The position numbers and the translations under genes were made by a program. The notes beneath the pieces are model-generated. The model searched no databases. It was not told the origin of the DNA and was given only the letters and a program-made list of their open reading frames with translations. Below, piece after piece: positions 1 through 10,672 of a stretch of DNA of 64,000 nt (its first letter is position 1; each line of letters begins with the position of its first letter). Source of the DNA: Amorphophallus konjac. Its lineage: Eukaryota > Streptophyta > Magnoliopsida > Alismatales > Araceae. The stretch covers positions 506,520,566-506,584,565 of the forward strand of contig CM040121.1 in assembly GCA_022559845.1 (NCBI GenBank), written 5' to 3'.

Positions 1-25
1 TCGGTCCTCCAAACCTACATCCACC

Positions 26-46
26 CCACACTCAACCCGAGTGTGG
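26..46 (-). other. Conserved LTR hairpin 2 (partial block)
   Basis: An 8-bp perfect stem, CCACACTC/GAGTGTGG, closes a 5-nt loop. It lies next to the conserved CCTACATCCACCCC linker. The same structure occurs at 8037-8057, 16054-16074 and 59439-59459. Base-changed but still paired versions occur at 21390-21404 and 25077-25097. The other half of the block is left of the window. Confidence 0.75.
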
Positions 47-57
47 CTTCACTAACC

Positions 58-328
58 GCTGGGCAACACAGCTTGCCAACAATCAGCTGGGTCTCACAGC
101 TTGCCAACCGCTGAGCATCACAGCTTGCTTCCGCTGGGCAATACAGCTTAGCCATCGCTGACTCACAGCTTGAACCCGCTGGGGAATACAGCTTAACCCG
201 TCCGAGACCAAGTCTCGCCAGCTGAGGATTACAGCTTTACCTGTCCAGTGGAAACCTCCACTGCCCGCTGAGCTACACAGCTTGCTGTCCAGAGGCAGCA
301 CCTCTGCAAACCGCTGACAAACAGCTTG
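58..328 (-). repeat. GCTG/CAGC mini-hairpin array in transcribed leader
   Basis: About nine units follow the pattern GCTG-N5 to N7-CAGC, usually continuing as CAGCTTG. Between them are extra small hairpins: GAGAC-CAA-GTCTC, AGTGGA-AACC-TCCACT and CAGAGG-CAGCA-CCTCTG. The array sits downstream of the TATA box in element sense, so it should be in the RNA. It recurs at 8069-8339, 16086-16356, 59464-59674 and 63764-63968, the last two in clearly diverged LTRs. Confidence 0.8.
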
Positions 329-347
329 AAGAAATGTATAAAGGAAA

Positions 348-743
348 ATGAAAATAGAACAAGACAGCAACGGAAAGCTGAAGCAATAAAGCACAAAATA
401 TAGCTCAATAATGAGCAACTTCAGATCTGGTTTTGAACCAAAGATCTGAGGAACGAACTCCTTCTCTCTCTCTCTTCTTCTTCTTCTCTTCACACTCTTC
501 TCGAGCTCTCTGCCTCTCTTCTTCTCCTTCTGCTCTTCTTCTTTAATGAAAATAGAACAAGACAGCAACGGAAAGCTGAAGCAATAAAGCACAAAATATA
601 GCTCAACAATGAGCAACTTCAGATCTGGTTTTGAACCAAAGATCTGAGGAACGAACTCCTTCTCTCTCTCTCTTCTTCTTCTTCTCTTCACACTCTTCTC
701 GAGCTCTCTGCCTCTCTTCTTCTCCTTCTGCTCTTCTTCTTTC
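348..743 (-). repeat. 198-bp tandem duplication of CT-rich leader
   Basis: Two copies (348-545 and 546-743) run from an AATGAAAATAGAACAAGACAG start through a CTTCTCTCTC tract. All three LTRs carry the duplication (LTR C: 16376-16573 and 16574-16771), so it predates the tandem complex. The related LTR at 59028-62136 has only one copy. Arg/Glu-rich frames through it on the minus strand are repeat translations. Confidence 0.85.
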
Positions 744-833
744 TCTTTTCTCTTTCTATCTGGATCGTGGCTCTCTGTATGAGCTTTTCTTCTCGCCAAC
801 TCGATCTGTCTTCATCTGTGGACGAAGACCTCC

Positions 834-951
834 TTTTATAACAGTAGCTAGTAGGAGGGCAGCACTGGGCGCGTGTGGCTTCCACATTTCCCGCCCAGAA
901 CTTTTGGCCACGTGTCAGCTTTCTGTCAGTCCTTCAACCTCGGATCACGTG
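834..951 (-). promoter_or_regulatory. LTR A core promoter: TATA box and two G-boxes
   Basis: On the minus strand a TATAAAA box (834-840) is preceded by two CACGTG G-boxes at 909-914 and 946-951. The same layout is at 8843-8960 in LTR B and 16862-16979 in LTR C. CACGTG is the classic plant bZIP/bHLH site linked to ABA, light or stress responses. Actual use is inferred. Confidence 0.7.
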
Positions 952-1085
952 CCCTCCTTAAGCTTCACGATCAAAGCACCTGTTAAACAGAGTATCGGAT
1001 AAGTCATCAGTTTAAAGAACAACTCTGTATAGACTTATCAGAAGAACAGCGTTTTAGAAGAAACCTGGATGAGGTTAAAACGAAA

Positions 1086-2004
1086 CAACACGAAGACAGA
1101 AATAACAAAGAAGACTCAGACGCAGAGACAGCACGAAGTGAAACGAGAACGACACGAGGTGCAGAGGTGACAGAAACACACACTACACAGAGAACAACAC
1201 GAAGACAAAGCATAAACCAACACGAAGTGTGGTTTCAACATACGAAAGACACGAGGTCTAGGAAGAACAACACGAAGACATAATACGGAAACGACACGAA
1301 GTGAAATAAGAACGACACGAAGTGTAGTAGTGACAGAAACACACACTACACAGAGAACGACACGAAGTGGCACAGAAAGCAACACGAGGTGCTACGATGT
1401 CCTGCACGCAATAGAACAAAAATGACACGAAGACGATGAAAACGACACGAGGTGAAGTCACAAAGCGACAAGGACACGAGGTGTAGGAAACACGACACGA
1501 AGACATGAAACAACACGGAGATGAAACAGTAACCGACACGAGTTGAAAACAACACGAAGACGAAAACTGAAATCGACACGGGTTGAAAACAACACGAAGA
1601 CGAAAGACAAGGAAAATGACACGAAGTCAAAGAAACAACAGTAACCGACACGAAGTGTGGTTACTAAACAGGAACGACACGAGGTCTACAGGGAAACGAC
1701 TCGAAGTTCATCAGAACTATTCGAGCTGCCTCAGAAACACGACACGAAGACATGAGAGGGAAAACGACACGAAGTCATGAGAACAGCACGAGGTGAAAAC
1801 GACACGGGCTGACCACAACAAGGATACAACACGAAGTCATAAAAATAGAAACGACACGAAGTATAACCTCATACAAGTTTTTCCTGTCAAGCATGGAAAT
1901 CAACACGAAGTGTCGTAAGCTCAGACGACACGAAATCTTTGCGTGTTAGTGAGGGGAAACAACACGAAGTGTGACTCAAGTGGCACTGAAAGCAACACGA
2001 GGTG
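1086..2004 (-). repeat. Interspersed ACACGAAGT motif array in U3
   Basis: Dozens of copies of a roughly 10-bp motif, consensus (A/G)ACACGA(A/G)GT(G), are separated by irregular 8-25 bp spacers. The core ACAC-GAA-GTGT is an imperfect palindrome. The array lies upstream of the G-boxes in element sense. Equivalents are at 9096-10014 and 17114-18033. Cysteine/serine-rich frames here are translations of the motif. Confidence 0.85.
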
Positions 2005-2012
2005 AGACTTCA

Positions 2013-2409
2013 CGCTGTACAGACTTGGACTTTGTATATGAATTGTGCTGTACAAACTTTGATGAAGCAGAAGGCTGTATAGACTTGGAGACCCAAAGCC
2101 ATTGTATAGACTTTGATGCCCAAAGGCGATGAACAGTGAAACAGTGTATATACTTCAAGTAAAGACCAATGTGTAGACTTGAAGATTGAAGGCGATGTAC
2201 AGACTTTGATGCCCAACACCAATGTATAGACTTAGGAGCATATGACACGGCTGTACAGACTTCGCCTAAGACGCTGTACACACTTAGCCTAAGACAATGC
2301 ATAAACTGACGTTGTATATACTTAGCCAATGCAATGCATAAGCTTGAACGAGAGTCCAATGTATAAACTAGCATGATGCACAATGACACAGTCCAGTGTA
2401 TAGACTATG
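2013..2409 (-). repeat. TGTA(C/T)AGACTT motif array in U3
   Basis: About a dozen or more copies of TGTACAGACTT or TGTATAGACTT occur with irregular 15-25 bp spacing, some around a perfect TGTACA palindrome. The array lies just upstream of the ACACGAAGT array in element sense. Equivalents are at 10024-10418 and 18043-18437, and a larger array is in the related LTR at 60685-61830. Confidence 0.85.
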
Positions 2410-2663
2410 CTACACAGACATGATATATGCAGAGACATGATATCTGACAGAATGCAATGCACATATATAAAGAGCAAATGCCATCAATGCTAGACATCAT
2501 CATTCATGTTGCTATCAATATGCAGAATGCATAGAATTTGCTATCATCAAAATACAATATCAAATGCACTCAAATGCACTCACTGTCTTGCTATCATCAA
2601 AACCAAATAGCATTGCTATCATCAAGGCGACATAGCACATGCTTGTGCCTAGGGGGCACAACA

Positions 2664-2677
2664 TTCTCCCCCTTTTT
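2664..2677 (-). other. Polypurine tract, internal region A
   Basis: The minus strand reads AAAAAGGGGGAGAA directly before the TGTTGTG start of LTR A, the expected plus-strand primer position. A CATCATC block precedes it, a context typical of Sireviruses. Confidence 0.85.
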
Positions 2678-4907
2678 GATGATGGCAACACAATGTGATA
2701 GTGAGTCACACACAAGATTTTCTCCCCCTTTGACATGATCAAAAAGAGAAAAACAGTAAAAACAAGAGTGCAAAGTGCATTATGCATGCAAAATCTCTAG
2801 AACATTCTCCCCCTGAATGTAAGACTCCCCTGAATTATTTCTCCCCCTAGATGAATGCTCCCCCTTTGAGAAGGGATATGAACAGATAAACAAGGAAGAA
2901 AAGGTAGGAGGGTCACTTGATAACAGCTGAATCATAGGTTCAGAAAGGAAGCATGATTATAAACAACTGTTAAAGTATAAGAATCATCAACATACAATTT
3001 TCAAAAATTCAGGTTTAACAGTGATAAATCTAGAGTAAAACACTTGACCCCTGAAAAAGAGTTTGTAGACTCCATTTATAGCAATGAATCTAGGGCACAT
3101 GGTATTAATAGATAAGTCTGAAATAATACCCTTTTGTGTCTAAACATGAAAGTTCAAGAAAGGTAACTTGAATATGTATTAATAAAAATAATTTTCACTC
3201 ATAGACTTATGATTTTCAAAGGGTTACAGCAGTTAGATTTTCATTTTTTCAATTTCTGAACCTGAACTAAGTGAATAGACCTGTGGCATTTATGCTGTTG
3301 ACATTAGGTGTACACCTTGATCAGAGGCAAGTACCCCTAGTTACTAGGCATAAACTACTAGACCTATTTCAGATCAAAACCCACAAAGAATAGTCTTTAC
3401 TTTTGACATTAAGGGTATACCTTGATTAGAGGCCAGTACCCTCAGTTACTTGGTGAGGACTCCCCCTATAGATTTGACCCTATGAACAGAGATAGTCTAA
3501 AGCACTTCATGACATGTGAATTTTCCTACTTCTTTGGAGGAGTTCACAGTTTCTCAGTGCAATCAGCCATTGCTCTGTCACTATGTTCAGTTCTTAACAT
3601 TAATGAACTTATTTACTGCTGCCCTTAATTCTTTTAGAGTGATTGTTTGAAAAACAGTACACACTCTTATTCACCTTTTCTAGACATATCCAGCTCAACA
3701 CATTTAGGCATTACAAAAAACTTTTTCTATTTTAGCTATGAGACAAAGATTAAGAGCTATAAAAGTTTTCTTTTATCTCAAATTCTGAAGTGCAGACATT
3801 TGACTCTTCAATTTATAAAGGTTAAACCTTTAGTTCTTTTCAATTTGTGAGAGAGATTCTTATAAAATAACAATTGAAATAATCACAACTCAACGTACTG
3901 AACCAGAACCAGAACTGCTGTTCAGTGAAAAAGATGGGGAAAGGATAGCAATTGGCAATATGGTTCAATGAGCAACTGATGTCAAAGAATATGAATCATT
4001 TGAATGAGAACACTGAGAAGTGAATAGGATTCAATGAATTGAATAGAACTCTCAGCTCCCCCTGACATCATGATGCAAGAATATGCTATGCATTAGACTG
4101 TTCTACATGCAGACTATGCAACATTAGTCAAACTCCCCCTGACAAAGTGCATGAAATAGAATTAATGAACTGCTCATAATTTTAGAATATGCTCAAGAAG
4201 AATTCATGCTTTGTTCAATCAGAGAGAGAATTTATCAAATGCATCATCTTCATTTTAAATTTTCAGATTTTTTCAACATATGATGCAGTACACTGTTCTA
4301 AATGAAAACTAGACCCATGGTACTAGGCGGAGGACCTGGTCTCAAAGACCATCTCACACATGGTAGGAACCTCCGGGCAGATTTCCCTGCCTTTTAATAA
4401 CATACCATTTGATATACCATGGTTAACAAGGACAATGCAATATAAAGCAGTCCTTCATGCATTGAACAGCATCATTAACACATGCAATGACAATCAGTCT
4501 ATACACAATCAGTCCAAGTATGCATTCAATAACAAGCATGCAATGTATTAACACAAAACACATGCATGGACACAAAGTCTATATAGTGCATCAACTGTAT
4601 ACACTAAAGAAGCATTCAAATTCAGTTCAACATATAGCAAGAGAAGAGCATCAGATATATGCAGAAATGAATTCAATAGCTGAGTCTGGAATACAGACTG
4701 ATCAGCTAGACATGGAGAGATCATCAACAATCAATCAAGCAAATCAACATGAAGCTCACATTTTTTTTATGCTCACAGTTTCAGATAATGGAATTTAAAC
4801 ACAGAGTTTTGGAACTGACCTGAAAAGTTCAACCATGGGGTTTTCATTCTTGAGTGCCTTGGTTAACCCCTCTTATTCATTTCCAAGGCACACCTGCAGC
4901 ATGTCAT
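2678..4907 (-). other. Non-coding 3' internal region A with multiple polypurine tracts
   Basis: About 2.2 kb between gag and the 3' LTR has no recognisable pol domain and no long frame. It has at least seven further GGGGGAG tracts on the minus strand, seen as CTCCCCC near 2720, 2808, 2845, 2860, 3463, 4057 and 4135. Clustered extra polypurine tracts are a known Sirevirus trait. The copy at 10687-12917 is almost identical. Confidence 0.8.
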
Positions 4908-7460
4908 TCAATGTGATTTTGCAGGAACCCAAGAAGTCTTGGGTCCTGAATTACCCCTATCAGGTGTTCTAAATAATTTCTTAGCAATATTGTCATCAAA
5001 TTCCATTAGAGAGCAATCAGACATAGAATGTCCAAAATTTCCACAATAATGACATGAACCAACAGATTTTCTGGTCCTATGATGCATATCTACAGCAACA
5101 TGAGACCTATGAAACTGAGCATGAATTTTTCTGTTGTAAGCATGAATTTTTGATTTACCATTACCTGCCCACCAGCATTCAGAAGCTCGGTGGCCAGGTT
5201 TTCCACATTCATAACAAACAAGAGTCTTTTCTTTAAGACCAGCTTTATTTCTGCCCAAGAAATTTTTGTTTGGAGGGAATCTTACAAATTTGGAATTAAA
5301 ATGATTTCCCTGAACAAACCAGCAGTCCTTGACTGCATGCCCATACTTACCACATTCAAAGCATCTAAGATGCTTGTTGTTTGATTCATTTTTGCCCCTG
5401 TGATTTCCTGACCAGCATTCATTTGCCTTATGTCCCGGCTTGTTGCAATTGAAACAGATGATATGCTGACCTGAAGTAGATTCATATCTATGTGGGCCAT
5501 GAGCATGTGTGAAAAATCTAGAGTTCAAATTATTGTCTTCTTTCATTTTAAAGCATGCATTCATTAGATGACCACGCCTACCACAGTAGTGACAATAAGC
5601 AACAGATTTCTTAATGGCATGGTTTCTGTCGGATGAATTCCTAGAATGCATTGCTTCACTAGCATGCTCATCTTCAATCAACAATCTGCAGTCATCCATT
5701 ACATGTCCTATCTTGCCACAATAGTAACATGACACTTGTGATTTCCTGATGACATGATTACTAACAGATTGACTAGATGCATGTGAATGAGTACATGAAG
5801 CATGAGCATTTTGCATTGACCCATTACATTCAGCAGAGCTAACAAATTTCAGAGTACAACCAGAAATATTCTTAGCCTTTTTTGTTTGACTCTTTCTTTT
5901 CAATTTCTGATTATTCTCAACAGATTTTGTTTGCTTTTCAATTTTCTGGGCTTTGAACTGAAAGACAGATTTTGAAGATGATTTCTCATTTTTATTTTGT
6001 TTTGGGGATTACCTTGAAGTACCAGCTACATCAGAGCTTTGGACAAAAGTGGTATATAGCTGGCCTTTAGTGATTTTCTCAATATCAGAACAGCAATTTG
6101 TTCCCCCTTCAGAGTTATCATCCTTCCTCTTCCCAACAGTTTTCATTTTTCCTTTAATCTTGGCAGACTCAATAGTTGAATTTTGCAGATTATGAATTGT
6201 ATCTTCCAAGCTAGCAATGTGAAGTTCATAACTGGCTATTTCTTGTTCACTGCAATTAACACATTCGCTTAGAACTTGGTTTGCAGTTTTATACTTCTCA
6301 ATTTCTTGTTCTAGACTGTTCAGAATTTCTGAATTTTCATCATAGACAGCTTTTCCTTTTTCTAAGGTGAGAAGTCTTTCAGACAAGCCAGTGTTCAACC
6401 ATTTTAGTTTTTCAACTTCAGTTTTTAATTCTTCCTCAAGATTTTTATCCTGAATTTCATTATTAGCACATCTCTCTCTTCCAGACATGTGCTCCAATTT
6501 TTCAATCAGTTCATCTTCTCTTTCTTCTGCTTTAATTTTCTCAGCGAGCAGATTTTTGTGATCATATTTAAGTGAGGTAATTTGTTTATTTAGCCATTCA
6601 TTTTCACTAAAGAGATCTTCATTACGTTCTCTTAAAGCTGAGCATATTTTACAATTTGATTTAGCAGAAGAAGACTGTGAAGCCTCATTGATTTCATTCA
6701 TTCTGACCATAAAGGTTTTATTCTTCTTTTGAAGGTCTTCATTCTCCAATTTCAGTTTGTTCAATTCAGAATTAACTTCAGTGAGTTCCTGCATGCCTTT
6801 TAGATGCTCCTTTTTCTTATCATTCAACTGATTCTCTATTTCTGACACTTTATCCAACCATGTTTGTTTTTCCATATTTAGAAAATCATTTTGTTTCTTA
6901 AGATTCTGAACGTCTAGCATGCAAGCATCATAAGACTTTTTCATATTTGGACAGTTTTCACATGAATCTTTCAGATTTATTCTATCACATTTCTTTTTCA
7001 ATTTTTTATTTTCAGATTTCAATTTCTTGGAAACTTCTAACAAGTTTTCATACATCTCTATCAATTCATCGAAAGAGTATCCTTCTTATTCAGAACTTAC
7101 CTCGGATGAAGTTTCATCATCAGCATTTCTATGATCAGCCATTAAGCACTTGATGTGATTCCTGATTGACTTCAGTTTATCCAAAATGTCTTTGGCAGAT
7201 CTGCAAGAAGAAATGCATTCAATTAGAGATCTGTCAATTGATTCTTTTAATAAAACTACAGCTCTATTATTGACAGAGTCTTTCAGCTTATCCTTCTTGG
7301 TCCATTTAGATTTATCCTTCGACAGTTTGTATGGACCATGAGTTATTACCTTCCACACTTCAGGATCGGTTGTGCTTACATACCGATGCAACTTTTCCAG
7401 CCATGGGCCGAGGTCATCACCTCTGAATATCGGAGGATTAGCCATCAAAGCAGATAACAA
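4908..7460 (-). pseudogene. gag: gag copy A (Copia/Sirevirus type), two in-frame stops
   Basis: This is the nucleocapsid-type structural protein of the element. It is one continuous frame of 851 codons with only two internal stops: TAA at 7086-7088 and TAA at 6009-6011. The other gag copy has sense codons at both places. The N-terminal part (7460-7089) is a UBN2/Copia-gag-like domain starting near MANPPIFRGDD. Next is a linker with the acidic patch SESEGYSFDEL, then a long coiled coil rich in Lys, Glu and Leu (7064-6400). The C-terminal third has six CCHC zinc knuckles, for example CYYCGKIGHVMDDC and CFNCNKPGHKANEC, and ends GPKTSWVPAKSH. A GPK-x-x-WVP ending marks the gag/protease boundary in Sireviruses, but here the frame stops. 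The start could also be the Met of MANPP. Six knuckles is more than usual for Copia gag. Confidence 0.88.
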
Positions 7461-7627
7461 GCAGACTCAAAGCACAAAGCAATCGACAAGAAAACACCAC
7501 AACCAGATAAGCACGGCAAAGCACTAACTCAGTGAAACTAAACAACGAATACAGAACGCACTCTGAAATGCACCAAACAAATAGCAGGATCCTCTGCAGA
7601 TTGTTAGATCTGATAGATCAGAGACCC
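7461..7627 (-). other. Short untranslated leader between PBS and gag, copy A
   Basis: About 165 bp separate the primer-binding site from the gag start. I see no feature beyond its near-identity to the leader at 15475-15641 and resemblance to 58767-59013. Confidence 0.6.
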
Positions 7628-7639
7628 GCTCTGATACCA
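7628..7639 (-). other. Primer-binding site (tRNA-iMet), copy A
   Basis: The minus strand reads TGGTATCAGAGC two bases after the CACAACA end of LTR B. This is the standard initiator-Met site of plant Copia and many gypsy elements. Confidence 0.93.
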
Positions 7640-8000
7640 ATTGTTGTGTTCGGTGCAGTATTCAGAGGGGGGGTGAATGAATATAACCCGTTTAAAAAAC
7701 CTTTCGCCCAGTTAAAATATGATGCTCACTAGAATTACTAGTTCGCAAACTAGACAAGCTTAAAAGCTAATAATCAGTTGCAGAACAAAAACAAGCATAC
7801 AGTGAGATCACTAGGATGCTAACTAGGCTGAATTAGACAAGGAGTCGCTCAACTAGAATTTCGCTCTCTTGACAGATTAAACTATTCTAAGAAAACTAAT
7901 CCACTCTTCTGCTCAACCAGAAGTCAAACGCATAGAGCGCCCCTATGCAATCATCTAGCGGAAGCAAAAGCAGATAAAGCAAACCACAATGCACAAGGGT

Positions 8001-8057
8001 TTTTAGGTGGTTCGGTCCTCCAGACCTACATCCACCCCACACTCAACCCGAGTGTGG
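8001..8057 (-). other. Conserved two-hairpin block, LTR B
   Basis: The plus strand reads TTTTAGGTGGTTCG, then hairpin 1 (GGTC-CTCCA-GACC), then CTACATCCACC, then hairpin 2 (8-bp stem CCACACTC/GAGTGTGG, 8037-8057). It lies about 360-415 bp from the LTR 3' end in element sense. Copies in other LTRs keep the linkers and change both stem strands together. Confidence 0.75.
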
Positions 8058-8842
8058 CTTCACTAACCGCTGGGCAACACAGCTTGCCAACAATCAGCTG
8101 GGTCTCACAGCTTGCCAACCGCTGAGCATCACAGCTTGCTTCCGCTGGGCAATACAGCTTAGCCATCGCTGACTCACAGCTTGAACCCGCTGGGGAATAC
8201 AGCTTAACCCGTCCGAGACCAAGTCTCGCCAGCTGAGGATTACAGCTTTACCTGTCCAGTGGAAACCTCCACTGCCCGCTGAGCTACACAGCTTGCTGTC
8301 CAGAGGCAGCACCTCTGCAAACCGCTGACAAACAGCTTGAAGAAATGTATAAAGGAAAATAAAAATAGAACAAGACAGCAACGGAAAGCTGAAGCAATAA
8401 AGCACAAAATATAGCTCAACAATGAGCAACTTCAGATCTGGTTTTGAACCAAAGATCTGAGGAACGAACTCCTTCTCTCTCTCTCTTCTTCTTCTTCTCT
8501 TCACACTCTTCTCGAGCTCTCTGCCTCTCTTCTTCTCCTTCTGCTCTTCTTCTTTAATGAAAATAGAACAAGACAGCAACGAAAAGTTGAAGCAATAAAG
8601 CACAAAATATAGCTCAACAATGAGCAACTTCAGATCTGGTTTTGAACCAAAGATCTGAGGAACGAACTCCTTCTCTCTCTCTTCTTCTTCTTCTCTTCAC
8701 ACTCTTCTCGAGCTCTCTGCCTCTCTTCTTCTCCTTCTGCTCTTCTTCTTTCTCTTTTCTCTTTCTATCTGGATCGTGGCTCTCTGTATGAGCTTTTCTT
8801 CTCGCCAACTCGATCTGTCTTCATCTGTGGACGAAGACCTCC

Positions 8843-8960
8843 TTTTATAATAGCAGCTAGTAGGAGGGCAGCACTGGGCGCGTGTGGCTTCCACATTTCC
8901 CGCCCAGAACTTTTGGCCACGTGTCAGCTTTCTGTCAGTCCTTCAACCTCGGATCACGTG
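8843..8960 (-). promoter_or_regulatory. LTR B core promoter: TATA box and two G-boxes
   Basis: On the minus strand TATAAAA is at 8843-8849, with upstream CACGTG at 8918-8923 and 8955-8960. As the 5' LTR of the left unit it would drive gag copy A. Confidence 0.7.
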
Positions 8961-10672
8961 CCCTCCTTAAGCTTCACGATCAAAGCACCTGTTAAATAGA
9001 GTATCGGATAAGTCATCAGTTTAAAGAACAACTCTGTATAGACTTATCAGAAGAACAGCGTTTTAGAAGAAACCTGGACGAGGTTAAAACGAAACAACAC
9101 GAAGATAGAAATAACAAAGAAGACTCAGACGCAGAGACAGCACGAAGTGAAACGAGAACGACACGAGGTGCAGAGGTGGCAGAAACACACACTACACAGA
9201 GAACAACACGAAGACAAAACAGAAACCAACACGAAGTGTGGTTTCAACATACGAAAGACACGAGGTCTAGGAAGAACAACACGAAGACATAATACGAAAA
9301 CGACACGAAGTGAAATAAGAACGACACGAAGTGTAGTAGTGACAGAAACACACACTACACAGAGAACGACACGAAGTGGCACAGAAAGCAACACGAGGTG
9401 CTGCGATGTCCTGCACGCAATAGAACAAAAATGACACGAAGACGATGAAAACGACACGAGGTGAAGTCACAAAGCGACAAGGACACGAGGGGTAGGAAAC
9501 ACGACACGAAGACATGAAACAACACGGAGATGAAACAGTAACCGACACGAGTTGAAAACAACACGAAGACGAAAACTGAAATCGACACGGGTTGAAAACA
9601 GCACGAAGACGAAAGACAAGGAAAATGACACGAAGTCAAAGAAACAACAGTAACCGACACGAAGTGTGGTTACTAAACAGGAACGACACGAGGTCTACAG
9701 GGAAACGACTCGAAGTTCATCAGAACTATTCGAGCTGCCTCAGAAACACGACACGAAGACATGAGAGGGAAAACGACACGAAGTCATGAGAACATCACGA
9801 GGTGAAAACGACACGGGCTGACCACTACAAGGATACAACACGAAGTCATAAAAATAGAAACGACACGAAGTATAACCTCATACAAGTTTTTCCTGTCAAG
9901 CATGGAAATCAACACGAAGTGTCGTAAGCTCAGACGACACGAAATCTTTTCGTGTTAGTGAGGGGAAACAACACGAAGTGTGACTCAAGTGGCACTGAAA
10001 GCAACACGAGGTGAGACTTCACGCTGTACAGACTTGGACTTTGTATATGAAGTGCGCTGTACAGACTTTGACGAAGCAGAAGGCTGTATAGACTTGGAGA
10101 CCCAAAGCCATTGTATAGACTTTGATGCCCAAAGGCGATGAACAGTGAAACAGTGTATATACTTCAAGTAAAGACCAATGTGTAGACTTGAAGATTGAAG
10201 GTGATGTACAGACTTTGATGCCCAACACCAATGTATAGACTTAGGAGCATATGACACGGCTGTACAGACTTCGCCTAAGACGCTGTACACACTTAGCCTA
10301 AGACAATGCATAAACTGACGTTGTATATACTTAGCCAATGCAATGCATAGGCTTGAACGAGAGTCCAATGTATAAACTAGCATGATGCACAATGACACAG
10401 TCCAGTGTATAGACTATGCTACCCAGACATGATATATGCAGAGACATGATATCTGACAGAATGCAATGCACATATATAAAGAGCAAATGCCATCAATGCT
10501 AGACATCATCATTCATGTTGCTATCAATATGCAGAATGCATAGAATTTACTATCATCAAAATACAATATCAAATGCACTCAAATACACTCACTGTCTTGC
10601 TATCATCAAAACCAAATAGCATTGCTATCATCAAGGCGACATAGCACATGCTTGTGCCTAGGGGGCACAACA

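Larger units (their letters stand above)
1..2663 (-). repeat. LTR A (partial), gag-only family
   Basis: This matches 8012-10672 almost base for base, so about 370 bp of its 3' end (element sense) lies left of the window. Reading in element sense from the right it has the TGTTGTG terminus, TTGATGATAGCAA repeats, an array of TGTA(C/T)AGACTT motifs (2013-2409), an array of ACACGAAGT motifs (1086-2004), two G-boxes and a TATA box, a CT-rich leader with a 198-bp tandem duplication, a GCTG/CAGC hairpin array, and a strong hairpin at 26-46. Several minus and plus frames are open through these repeats but encode only low-complexity translations. Confidence 0.93.
7642..10672 (-). repeat. LTR B (complete, 3031 bp), shared by two internals
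   Basis: It runs on the plus strand from TGTTGTGTTCGG to GGGGGCACAACA. It serves as the 5' LTR of the left unit and the 3' LTR of the right unit. Contents mirror LTR A: two-hairpin block 8001-8057, GCTG/CAGC array 8069-8339, 198-bp duplication from about 8359 to 8752, TATA 8843-8849, G-boxes 8918-8923 and 8955-8960, ACACGAAGT array 9096-10014, and TGTA(C/T)AGACTT array 10024-10418. The low-complexity frames in it are not genes. Confidence 0.95.

Noticed and set aside
83..799. 238-codon Arg/Glu-rich frame, repeated in the other LTRs (8094-8627, 16207-16827)
   Set aside because: It is the antisense reading of a CT-rich leader containing a 198-bp duplication. Low complexity, inside an LTR, no domain.
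1258..1651. Cys/Ser/Val-rich frames on the minus strand (also 9267-9660, 17286-17679)
   Set aside because: They translate the recurring ACACGAAGT motif, and all three frames give similar repeats.
1086..2409. CRISPR-like look of short repeats with unique spacers
   Set aside because: Repeats are 10-11 bp, degenerate and irregularly spaced, lie in a plant LTR, and no cas genes occur.
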